From: Asterias amurensis
Lineage: Eukaryota; Echinodermata; Asteroidea; Forcipulatida; Asteriidae
Assembly (NCBI RefSeq): GCF_032118995.1
Contig: NC_092661.1
Location: forward strand, 13,802,506 to 13,866,505
Direction of reading: 5' to 3'
Length of the DNA stretch: 64,000 bases
This document shows positions 55,632 to 64,000 of this stretch, piece after piece. A program made the translations under genes and the position numbers. Under the pieces are notes generated by a model, which ran no database searches, was not told where the DNA came from, and saw only the letters and a list, made by a program, of their open reading frames with translations. Each line of letters starts with the position of its first letter. The first letter of the stretch is position 1.

Positions 55632-56031
55632 TTAAAGGCAGATGACATGCACTATGTAATCTCTCAAAATAATTATCATCATAAAACCTTTCTTGATAAC
55701 GAGTACTAAATGGGGGGAACAGGTTAAAACAAGTATAAAACATTGTGAGAAACAGCTCCCTCTGAAGTGACGTAGTTTTCGAGAAAGAAGTAATTTTCCA
55801 CGAATTTGATTTCGAGACCTCAGATTTCGAAATCAAGCATCTGAACGAACACACACAACTTCGTGTGACCATGGTGCGACAAGGGTGTTTTTTTTTTCAT
55901 TGATATATCTCACAACTTCGAGACCGATTGAGCTAAAACTTTCACAGATTTGTTATTTTATGCATATGTTGAGATACACCAACTTTGAAGACTAGTCTGT
56001 GACAGTTACCAGTAGTGTCCAGTGTCGTTAA
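55632..56031. repeat. M1 MITE directly after the gene B stop
   Basis: TTAAAGGCAGATGACATGCA to AGTGTCCAGTGTCGTTAA. Its right edge is 22 bp from the stop codon at 56054 (gene B reads right to left), so the 3' UTR would run into it. Confidence 0.9.
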
Positions 56032-56053
56032 GCTTCATTCACAATTATTCATT

Positions 56054-56218
56054 TTAGTTGCAGCTGATGAGTTCAAAGCGCATGCAGGGATTCATTCCAC
56101 CATACCACTGCACTGGATATATGCGGATGAATCTTGATCGGATCATTCTCAGTGATGCGGTTCCAACAAAGACCCACACATCGTAATCATCATCAAAAAA
56201 CCGGTCAGATGTATATAT
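56054..56218 (-). CDS. Gene B terminal exon: C-terminal part of F5/8 type C domain
   Basis: A 165-nt exon, phase 0, after acceptor CATCCATAG. It encodes IYTSDRFFDDDYDVWVFVGT, then ASLRMIRSRFIRIYPVQWYG, then GMNPCMRFELISCN and TAA. 'RFIRI.P..W....MRFELISC' is the closing strand set and last Cys of a discoidin domain. It aligns position for position with the terminal exon of gene A (IFYSNYDG...IRFVPVEW...LRFELLGC), with the same phase and a stop within a few codons of the final Cys. The other frames are closed. Confidence 0.88.
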   Translation of the reverse strand: MYTSDRFFDDDYDVWVFVGTASLRMIRSRFIRIYPVQWYGGMNPCMRFELISCN

Positions 56219-56297
56219 CTATGGATGACAATAATAATACAACTGTAAAGAATTCACAACGGTATTTTAATCACTGCGTCATACAATTAGTTTATGT

Positions 56298-56700
56298 TAT
56301 AACACCCCTTACAAATATTCTGCCTGTTCATTGGTTTAGAGCGCGCCACATGATATGTCTTAGTTTTACTAGACGGCGGCAGTGTGATAGTGCATCGTTT
56401 GCCGTGTGATTGTCCGACGACTATCACACGGGTACAGTACCCAGACGTCTTTCTAACACCTCGAACCCAATCAGTAGTGCATCTGTGTATTATGAAACGC
56501 GCGTACGAACGTTACGTGTACGAAGATGATAAATAGTCTGTTGGGGTGTTACAAAACAAACATTGACTGCTTTAACTCGTGCTATGGTTAAAACTCCGAC
56601 TCCCTAGGTGATCCTCGGACCGTTCCACTTCATAGAACGCTCAGGGAATCACCTTGGGAGTCGTAGTTTTAACCATAGCACTCGAAGCAGTCAATTTTAG
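56298..56700. repeat. Foldback F-type element
   Basis: ATAACACCCCTTACAAATAT and TTCATTGGTTTAGAGCGCGC at the left; the palindrome GTTAAAACTCCGACTCCCTA ... TAGTTTTAACCATAGCACTC at the right. The inverse of the element at 16822. In the last intron of gene B. Confidence 0.82.
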
Positions 56701-56989
56701 CCCCTTTTTGCTCAATACGTGTTTTGTGTGTGTGTGTTTTTTTTGTTTTTTTTTATATAAGGAGCAAAAGTGAACAATAGCCCAACAGACATTGACATGG
56801 TCAATGAACAGAATGAAATTTGAATCAGACTGAAGGATCTTAAAAGAAGAACTCTGATGGGCTAATCAATGGTTCACTGCAGCTCAGATTTACCAGAAAA
56901 GAATAAATGTACAAACTTTTGGCAGCCATTTTTCACATACTTACTTATACGAATAATATGTACTAAATGCACTATCGCCCACATTTGAT

Positions 56990-57510
56990 ATTATAACACC
57001 CTTGCAAAATTATGCCTTTTCATTGGTGTAGAGCGTGTCACATGATATGTCTTAGTTTTACTAGTTTGCCATGCAATAAAACTATGGCCGTGTCCGAAAC
57101 GACGACTTCGGCTACAGCTACGTCTAGATCAGCGCGTCTACCAGTGTTGAAGAATAGGCAGACGCGCGCGATCTAGCCGTAGCTGTAGCCGAAGTCGCCG
57201 TTTCGGACACGGCCTTTTACATGGTGCGCGCAGTACCCAAACGTCTTTTTACCCACCTCGAACACAATCAGTTGTGCATCTGTGTATCTGAAATGCGCGT
57301 ACGAAATCTACGTGTATGAGGATGATTCATAGTCTGTTGGTGGGGTGTAATAAAACAAATATTGACTGACTTTACGTGTGATATGGTTAAACCTCCGACT
57401 CCCTAGGTGATCCCCGGAGCGTTGCATTTTCCCTCGGGAAAATAGAACGCTCGGGGAATCGCCTCGGAAGGGTGTAGTTTTAACCATATCACTCGACGCA
57501 ATCAATTTTG
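56990..57510. repeat. Foldback F-type element with a nested MITE
   Basis: Same ends as 56298 (TATAACACCCTTGCAAAATT...; ...GTAGTTTTAACCATATCACT). It is interrupted at 57084-57216 by the 'GGCCGTGTCCGAA' MITE. In the last intron of gene B. Confidence 0.82.
57084..57216. repeat. 'GGCCGTGTCCGAA' foldback MITE
   Basis: GGCCGTGTCCGAAACGACGA and its inverse TCGCCGTTTCGGACACGGCC. Inner GGCTACAGCTACGTCTAGAT / ATCTAGCCGTAGCTGTAGCC arms. 133 bp, almost fully complementary. A related copy is at 8455-8568. Confidence 0.93.
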
Positions 57511-57805
57511 TACTCTTCTCAATCCGTATTACTACTCTAGAGTAACAGCATCGTGGATTAATAGTGTTTTCTATGTTGTGGAATGTTTTACTTTTTTTGC
57601 TGGAAAGCAAAAAGTAACTGGAGTGTGATGAGATCTCGTGTGAATCTTGTTTCAGATTGACGCGGGTCTCGACATGTCTACCAACGAACATGACATTCCA
57701 ACCTTCAACTGGAGTTGTAGGAACATCTCAGTGACCAACAAAAATAGTCGATTAAAGCACACACCTTGAAGATGCCTTCAGGCCTTGTGCTTCTTGCGAC
57801 TTGCA

Positions 57806-58085
57806 TTAAAGGCAGTGGACACTATTGGTAAATACTCAAAATAATTATCATCATAAAACCTTTCTTGATTACGAGTAATGGGGAGAGGTTGATAGTATAA
57901 AACATTGTGAGAAATAGCTCCCTCTGATGAAGTGACGTAGATTCCGAGAAAGAAGTAATTTTCTACAAATTACTTTTGGAATTGAGCTCAAATTTGCACA
58001 GGTTTGTTATTTTATGCATATGTTGAGATACACCAACTGTGAAGACTAGTCTTTGACAAATTACCAATAGTGTCCACTGTCTTGA
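57806..58085. repeat. M1 MITE, internally shortened
   Basis: TTAAAGGCAGTGGACACTAT to ATAGTGTCCACTGTCTTGAA. It lies about 23 bp downstream of the gene B exon that ends at 58108. Confidence 0.88.
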
Positions 58086-58107
58086 AAAAGAAAGAAATCA
58101 TAGCTAC

Positions 58108-58295
58108 CTTTTTTTTCTGTCTTTCCATCGTATACATCAAGTTGAGTTCATCATCTCCATACTGTAGATTAAGCCAGGTCACGTGGAAGTATTTATGAAA
58201 ATAATCACCCTGGGTGATTAGGCCGTATATGTCAACAGTTCGATCGAAAGCTACTTGAATCCATGTATCAGTTTTTCTCTGCCCACACCAGGAAC
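58108..58295 (-). CDS. Gene B exon: middle part of F5/8 type C domain
   Basis: 188 nt, phase 1 in (CACAG|GTTCC) and phase 0 out (AAAAAG|GTAGCT). It encodes SWCGQRKTDTWIQVAFDRTV, then DIYGLITQGDYFHKYFHVTW, then LNLQYGDDELNLMYTMERQK and KK. 'TWIQV.F...V.I.GLITQGD' is the diagnostic discoidin core and matches WVQVSLGRDVIVSGVITQGR in gene A. It joins in frame to both neighbouring exons. The acceptor AG is followed upstream after only five bases by the TTAA end of an M1 MITE, so the element supplies the pyrimidine tract and branch-point region. Confidence 0.9.
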
Positions 58296-58300
58296 CTGTG

Positions 58301-58440
58301 TTAAAGACAGTGGATACTATTGGTAAACTGTCAAAGACCAGTCTTCTCTCTCTTGGTGTGTCTCAACATATGCATAACAAACCAAACATGTGAAAATTAG
58401 AGCTCAATTGGCGGTCGAAGTTGCGAGATAGTAATGAAAG
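58301..58440. repeat. M1 MITE, truncated, against a gene B splice acceptor
   Basis: TTAAAGACAGTGGATACTAT to ATAGTAATGAAAG, then broken by an M3 half-element. Confidence 0.88.
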
Positions 58441-58648
58441 TTTGTGGGAGTCAAATATTTGTCTCCCATAAATGGCCGACCGTGTATAATAAAGGAACAC
58501 CATGCAATTTTGAGTGATACTTGCGTGAATTATTATGTTTTACTTAAAACATCTTTCTATTGAATTTAAAGGAGCATTTCATTAAAAATGGTTTCAAACG
58601 CTTTTTATAGACCAACTCGTCCGATCCAATGCAACGTGTTCCTTTAAA
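58441..58648. repeat. M3 half-element
   Basis: It runs from TTTGTGGGAGTCAAATATTT to GCAACGTGTTCCTTTAA; only the right arm of M3 is present, joined to an M1 left half. Confidence 0.85.
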
Positions 58649-58854
58649 TTCAATTTACACATTTTATTCCCGTACAGTCAAAACCACAACAGTACAGAAT
58701 TCATGTAGAAAGTAATAGCGACAAAGGTAAAAGGTGTAAACAGGACAGTATAAGAAAAGGAGCATAACAGGAGGCCAATTTGACATAAACCTAGGCTTGT
58801 GCAAATGCATGGTGTGGAGGATATGGAGTAACCATAAATATAAATGTGAATAGT

Positions 58855-58970
58855 AAAATTGCAGGTACAACCATTAGTAAAATCTCTTTCGAAGGAGTGG
58901 TGGCTCTGAAAAGAGCCGGTTTGGTCTCGACGTTTCGAACAGTGTACTCTGCTCGTCTTCAGGAGAATGC
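58855..58970 (-). mobile_element. Histone-stem-loop/hammerhead-like element, best-preserved hairpin
   Basis: On the minus strand: CTCCTGAAGACGAGCAGAGT, ACACTGTTCGAAACGTCGAG, ACCAAACCGGCTCTTTTCAG, AGCCACCACTCC. GGCTCTTTTCAGAGCC (58902-58917) is a six-base-pair stem with a TTTC loop, identical to the canonical 3' stem-loop of replication-dependent histone mRNAs and followed by ACCAC as in histone genes. No histone coding sequence is near. It lies in an intron of gene B, on the sense strand of that gene. Confidence 0.75.
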
Positions 58971-59079
58971 AGGACTACTGGTGGTGGTGGTTGAGCTTAC
59001 ATGTATGTATGGCTTGAGGGATGCACATTTGGGCGGGAAGGATCAAAGCTTTTCTTGTCCGGTGAATATGGTCGTCAAT

Positions 59080-59700
<621 letters not shown>

Positions 59701-59867
59701 AATTGCCCATAGATTGCATCACAAAGCATCTTTAAATTTTTAAAAAGAATTTTAGCAATCTGCTTAGCAGATTTTTTTAGAAATCTTCTTAGCAGTGCTT
59801 TAAGCGGTTTTCAGTATTTATTCTGTGAAATAAATGGTTTTAGTGGTTGACAAACGTTGTACGTGGT

Positions 59868-60252
59868 ATGGTGGCCCTGAAGGAACATTGAACATATAAA
59901 TTTACGTGAATATTTACGTAAACATTTGCGATTTTGGGAACGAATCACAAAATAATATTAACGTCAATATTCACGTCAATATTTGCGAATTGGGCAGAAA
60001 TCGTGAATATTTACGTGAATATTGACGTGAACCTTAACGATTTCGGGCACAAATCGCGAATATTTACGTGAATTTACGCGATTTGGGCATAATATCTTGA
60101 ATATTTACGTAAATATTTACGTAGATATTTGCGTCTGGCAAAAATTCGCAAAAACTGACGTGAATATTGACGTGAATATTTGCGATTTAGGGCGAAATCC
60201 ATAAATATTTACGTAAATATAAATGTTCAATGTCCCTTTAGGGCCACCATAA
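59868..60252. mobile_element. TIR element filled with 'AATATTTACGT' words
   Basis: The left ATGGTGGCCCTGAAGGAACA, then TTGAACATATAAATTTACGT; the right ACGTAAATATAAATGTTCAA, then TGTCCCTTTAGGGCCACCAT. The interior is made of degenerate, partly palindromic AATATTTACGTGAATATT and CGATTT(G/C)GGGC words at irregular spacing. A similar TIR piece (GGTGGCCCTGAAGGGACAT) is at 17470. In an intron of gene B. Confidence 0.82.
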
Positions 60253-60341
60253 CCTGGCCCTTAATTTTGTGCAACTAATTAGACGGCACGCAAGATGTAC
60301 TCAATACTGTTGCTCTCATCAAGTAAAATAAATGTACTTAC

Positions 60342-60467
60342 TATTGCTGTTTAACCTAGCTAGTTTTGGTCCGTATTTTCCGTAGTCTTCGTTCAAGACG
60401 TTCTTTGCAGTAATCTGATGGTCGGCTATGGCGCCGCTTTCCATACCCAGGCGAATGATTTTGCAAA
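60342..60467 (-). CDS. Gene B exon: N-terminal part of F5/8 type C domain
   Basis: 126 nt, phase 1-1, acceptor GTGTAACCAG and donor AATA|GTAAGT. It encodes CKIIRLGMESGAIADHQITA, then KNVLNEDYGKYGPKLARLNS and N. The opening Cys with 'LGMESG.I.D.QITA' is the classic start of a discoidin domain. The last codon is completed as Ser by the next exon (A|GT). The equivalent of this intron is absent in gene A. Confidence 0.9.
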
Positions 60468-60617
60468 CTGGTTACACAAAAGCAATATGAAATTCCATTT
60501 ACGTTAATACGCTTTTTATTTTGTCAAGAAACTGATCGCAGAAGCCACCATCGTACTGGATTTTTTCCTAAAGTAGAAATACAACCACGAGCGAGAGAAT
60601 GCTAATTGGATGTCACT

Positions 60618-60989
60618 TTAAAGCCATTGGACACTTTCGGTAAACAGTATTGTCCAAAGGCCCACACTTCGTGTATCACAACTTATAATTATGTAAAATA
60701 ACAAACCTGTGAAAATTTAGGCTCAATCGGTCATCGGAGTCGGGAGAAAATAACGGGAAAACTCACCCTTGTTTCCGCACGTTTCGCCGTGTCATGACAT
60801 GTGTTTACTATAATCCGTAATTCTCGTTGTCGAGAATTGATAATTGTTTTAAGGTTTTCTCAAAAAGTAAAGCATTTCATGGAATAATATTTCAAGAGAA
60901 GTCTTTCACCATTACCCTTTGTAAACCCTGTAAGTTATTTGTAAATCTGTGAACTTTTTTGTTTTGTTCCGAAAGTGTAGAATGGATTT
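60618..60989. repeat. M2 MITE
   Basis: TTAAAGCCATTGGACACTTT to TTCCGAAAGTGTAGAATGGA, with CGTTGTCGAGAATTGATAAT at the centre. Confidence 0.9.
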
Positions 60990-61372
60990 AAAGGCACTGG
61001 ACACTATTGGTAATTACTCGACCTATTAGCATAACAACTTACTTGGTAACGAGGAATGGAGAGCTGTTAATAGTTTTAAAACATTGTGAGAAACGGTTCC
61101 CTTTTGAAATAACATCTTGAGAAAGAGGTAAATTCTCACTCGATCAAATAATAAAACTTATTAGCTGAAGTTGAAGGCGTTTATTATGCATCTGAGAGCG
61201 CACAAATTAATTTGTGCAACAAGGGTGTTTTTTTCGTTCATCTCGCAACTTCGACGACCAATTGAGCCAACATTCTCACAGGGAAGTTGTTTGACGCATA
61301 TGTTGGGATACATCATGTAAGATTATTCTGGTCTCTTACAGTTACCAAACGTGCCCAGTGCCTGTAAGTTAC
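60987..61372. repeat. M1 MITE, divergent
   Basis: TTTAAAGGCACTGGACACTA to ACCAAACGTGCCCAGTGCCT. Confidence 0.85.
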
Positions 61373-61591
61373 AACTTTCCATTACCATTTGTTTGATTTT
61401 ATAGGATGAAAAGAATTTGCTGAAATTGTTTATAAAAAAAAACATTACAAAAAAAAAATGAGTTTATGTTATCTCAGTGTTCACTTGATATGGCCGTTCA
61501 TCCGGACGTACTAAAGTCGAGAAAAAAAATCATGTAAAGTCTTTTTAAAAAATCATGATTTCACTCATTACTAATGATTTTTTTTACCAAC

Positions 61592-61861
61592 CTGTGATAT
61601 TGATGAAGTATGTGCATAGTCCATAGTTACCATCATAATCCATCGTCACACACGTGACATTGATAGTACCTGCCTCGAAGTAGTCACCTGATCTTATCAA
61701 CTCTCCGTTCTCTCCCCTGCATGTTAATGGGTGGGACTTTGCATCTTTTATGTCATATGCTACTCTTATCTCGTTCCACTGAACAGATATACGATCATTG
61801 CTGTCGTTGACGAAGCCGTACACAACTTCAGGGCAAAACGGTTTAGGACCTTTAGTATCAA
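61592..61861 (-). CDS. Gene B exon: HYR (hyalin repeat) domain
   Basis: A symmetric phase 1-1 exon of 270 nt from acceptor TATTTTTCAG to donor ATCACAG|GTTGGT (an alternative GTAAAA donor lies four bases further, in a different phase). It encodes VDTKGPKPFCPEVVYGFVND, then ISVQWNEIRVAYDIKDAKSH, then GDYFEAGTINVTCVTMDYDG and NYGLCTYFINIT. 'D..GP...CP', 'V.W....A.D', 'G..F..GT..VTC...D..GN...C.F.I.I' is the HYR pattern, an Ig-like extracellular module common in echinoderm and chordate adhesion and complement-related proteins. It joins in phase to the discoidin exon at 60467. Further 5' exons probably lie right of the window. Confidence 0.88.
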
Positions 61862-61890
61862 CTGAAAAATAGGGAATGTAGAAGATTGGT

Positions 61891-62276
61891 TTAAAGGCAG
61901 TGGACACTATTGGTAATTACTCAAAATAATTATTGGCATAAAACCTTACTTGGTGACGAGTAATGGGGAGAGGTAGATGGTTTAAGACATTGTGAGAAAC
62001 GGCTTCCTCTGAAGTGCCATAGTTTTGGAGAAAGACGCAATTTTCCACGAATTTGATTTCGAGACCTCAGATTTAGAACTTGAGGTCTCAAAATCAACCA
62101 TCTAAACGCCTCAACTTCGTGTGACAAGGGTGTTTTTTTCTTTCATTATTATCTCGCAAGTTCGATGACCGATTGAGCTCAGATTTTCACAGGTTTGTTA
62201 TTTTATGCATATGTTGAGATCAACCAACTGTGAAGGCTAGTCTTTGACAATTACCAATAGTGTCCACTGCCTTTAA
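61891..62276. repeat. M1 MITE, 30 bp upstream of the HYR exon
   Basis: TTAAAGGCAGTGGACACTAT to AGTGTCCACTGCCTTTAA; near consensus. Its left TTAA is 30 bp from the HYR acceptor. Confidence 0.92.
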
Positions 62277-62460
62277 AGGGGTACGTTTTAATACCTTGGA
62301 TCGCGGCGGAGTTTTCCATGAAAAGTGTTTGAAACCGTCTGTAATCTAATGCATATAGTAAATATATGTCTTTAAAAAGTAGAACATAATGATCCACACA
62401 ATAATATGTCTAGCCTCGAAATTGCGAACTAACACGACCGGCCATTTTGTGGAGTCAAAC
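62273..62460. repeat. M3 half-element
   Basis: TTTAAAGGGGTACGTTTTAA... to ACACGACCGGCCATTTTGTG; only the left arm of M3, sharing TTAA with the M1 copy. Confidence 0.75.
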
Positions 62461-63535
62461 ATATGACACAAAAATCAGCAGAGCTTTGTTTAAATGCGAA
62501 AGCCAGAAATCGGGCTGAAGTTGTTGCCCAAATATTCAAAAGATGTTCAGTAATTATTCTATTTATGTTGCGCTTTATTTTCACACTGGGTTTTTTCAGT
62601 GCCTTAAAAACATCACATCGTGTGAAAATGTACCAAGCGCATTTGTTTTTCAAATTTGAGCAAAACAATCTCAACTTTGACAACGCCTTCACCCAAAGCC
62701 GGTCAAATATTACATCTTGACAAATACGAGGTAAAAATTAAACTTGAGATTTAGATTTCATCATGTAGAACAAAGTCAAAGGATCAACATGATACCCTAC
62801 TGACCTCTACAGTGTTGACGGTTGGGAAGTTATGGTCGGTCAAAGGTCGTGGGTCACTAACAAATTCCAAGTTCAACTATGCCACAAACAGGCTGTTAAA
62901 GTATTGGTTTATTTTCTGTGTTGTTTATTTTACATGTAAATTCAAAATACCATAGCAACCAGGCTAACAATAAAAATAACATACAAACACAAAACTTTGT
63001 TAAAACATCAAACTGATCTTAAGTTACGATACTGAAAGAAAAAACACAATCTTTGGTCTTGTATACTTGTCCCAAGAAAAAACCGCTAAAAAGCACATTT
63101 TTAGGCAAAAATCAACATAAATAATTAGTTCATCTAAATAGTTTCACCCTTCAGAAATTAATAAAATAAAAAATAAAACACATTTTTATATCATGTTTGA
63201 GTTATATCAGAGGAACGATGACTTATAAAATCAAACAGGAAGTTTTTAAATTTTTATAAATTTTGGGAGTGGAAAGTGACAAAAATTGCATTTTCCCCCA
63301 AAAATTGGCGTTGACATAGTAAACAAATAAAAATAAAAAATAAATACATGAAGCAGCATCACAAATTTTTTGATTAACGTTCAACACAAACAGGATGATA
63401 TCAGAATGTGCAAGAATGAGGTAGGCTTCAAACAGGCACAAGCTTGGGATCAAATAATATTATCAAATTTTGTTTTGTTTTATTCTTGTTCGCCTTAACA
63501 ATACAAAACAATCACACGTACACGCATGCAATGAC
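62461..63535. other. Non-coding stretch upstream of gene B's HYR exon
   Basis: Both strands are open for about 85 codons at 62430-62720 with no domain. The rest is AT-rich. No further HYR or discoidin exon found by eye. Confidence 0.45.
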
Positions 63536-63537
63536 CT

Positions 63538-63929
63538 AAAGTCACTGGCAACTACTGGTAAATGTCAAAGCCTATTCTTCTAACTTGGTGTATCTCAACA
63601 TATGCATTAAATAACAAACTTGTGAAAATTTGAGCTCAATTGGTCGTCGAAGTTGCGAGATAATAACGGAAGAAAAAAAAACACCCTTGTCACACATAGT
63701 TGTGTGCTTTCAGATGCTTGATTTCGAGACCTCAAATTCTAAATCTGAACTCTCGAAATCAAAGTCGTGGAAAAGTACTTCTTTCTCGAAAACTATGCCA
63801 ATTCAGAGGGAGCTGTTTCTCACAATGTTTTATACCATCAACCTCTCCCAAGTACCCGTCACCAAGTAATTGTTTTGCTTAGAATATTTTTTTAAAGTAA
63901 TAATTACCAATAGTGTCCACTGCCTTTAA
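63538..63929. repeat. M1 MITE
   Basis: AAAGTCACTGGCAACTACTG to AGTGTCCACTGCCTTTAA. Confidence 0.88.
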
Positions 63930-64000
63930 AGCTATTATACACTTGCGGTAAACAGTATTGTCCAAGTCCCACACTTCGTATATCACAACCAATACATAAA
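63926..64000. repeat. M2 MITE, cut by the window end
   Basis: TTTAAAGCTATTATACACTT, then GCGGTAAACAGTATTGTCCA; shares TTAA with the M1 copy. Confidence 0.8.

Noticed and set aside
58855..58970. Histone gene 3' end
   Set aside because: No histone coding sequence upstream on the relevant strand, and the same hairpin recurs with shared non-histone flanks at other sites.
62429..62720. Genes on either strand of 85-87 codons
   Set aside because: Both strands are open over the same bases, no domain, flanked by an M3 half-element.

Overview
The window is eukaryotic, AT-rich and very repeat-dense. It is most likely from an echinoderm or a related marine deuterostome; this is an inference from the exon families (HYR plus discoidin, WAP, NAAA-type amidase, Ig receptor), the short widely spaced exons with canonical GT-AG sites, and the abundant TTAA-flanked MITEs. 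No bacterial or viral gene organisation is visible. Real coding sequence is only a few percent of the 64 kb; most long open frames are shadows of microsatellites, minisatellites or MITEs.

Genes, left to right. (1) 130-2191, + strand: the last three visible exons of an N-acylethanolamine-hydrolysing acid amidase (NAAA/acid ceramidase family), joined in frame. (2) 14782-11725, - strand (gene A): an unrecognised exon, then an F5/8 type C (discoidin) domain split over two exons, with a stop right after the domain. (3) About 20.1-21.3 kb, +: two exon-like blocks of a possible spliced transcript. (4) 23938-23681, -: an acidic Ser/Glu/Asp-rich reading frame broken by two stops. (5) 26809-26663, -: the start of a THAP-type zinc-finger domain that lacks one zinc ligand. 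(6) 37695-39593, +: an intronless type I membrane protein with three Ig-like domains and a cytoplasmic tail carrying about ten tyrosines; it is the one complete large gene. (7) 47463-50811, +: a secreted WAP-like (four-disulfide core) gene with a TATA box, a phased array of ATTGG boxes, a signal-peptide exon, one intact WAP exon and a second, decayed WAP exon cut by a MITE. (8) 61861-56054, - strand (gene B): a HYR exon followed by a discoidin domain split over three exons. Genes A and B are paralogous in layout and share a phase-0 intron inside the discoidin domain.

Between the genes lie at least five TTAA-flanked MITE/foldback families, larger inverted elements (15.6-16.5 kb matched by 33.7-34.5 kb; 24.7-25.4 kb matched by 26.9-27.5 kb), tRNA-derived SINE pieces near 45 kb, a 178-bp tandem array, a 21-bp minisatellite carried by a dispersed element, and several long microsatellites, two of which grew inside MITE copies.

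The most unusual signal is a dispersed element family (copies near 4.6, 7.2, 29.4, 53.6 and 58.9 kb) with a hairpin like the 3' processing stem-loop of replication-dependent histone mRNAs. In the best copies a hammerhead-like CTGAAGA/hairpin/GAAACGTC motif lies just upstream. Both stems show compensatory changes between copies. MITEs also sit directly against gene ends and splice sites: just after the stop codons of genes A and B, 5 bp from a splice acceptor of gene B, and cutting the second WAP exon.
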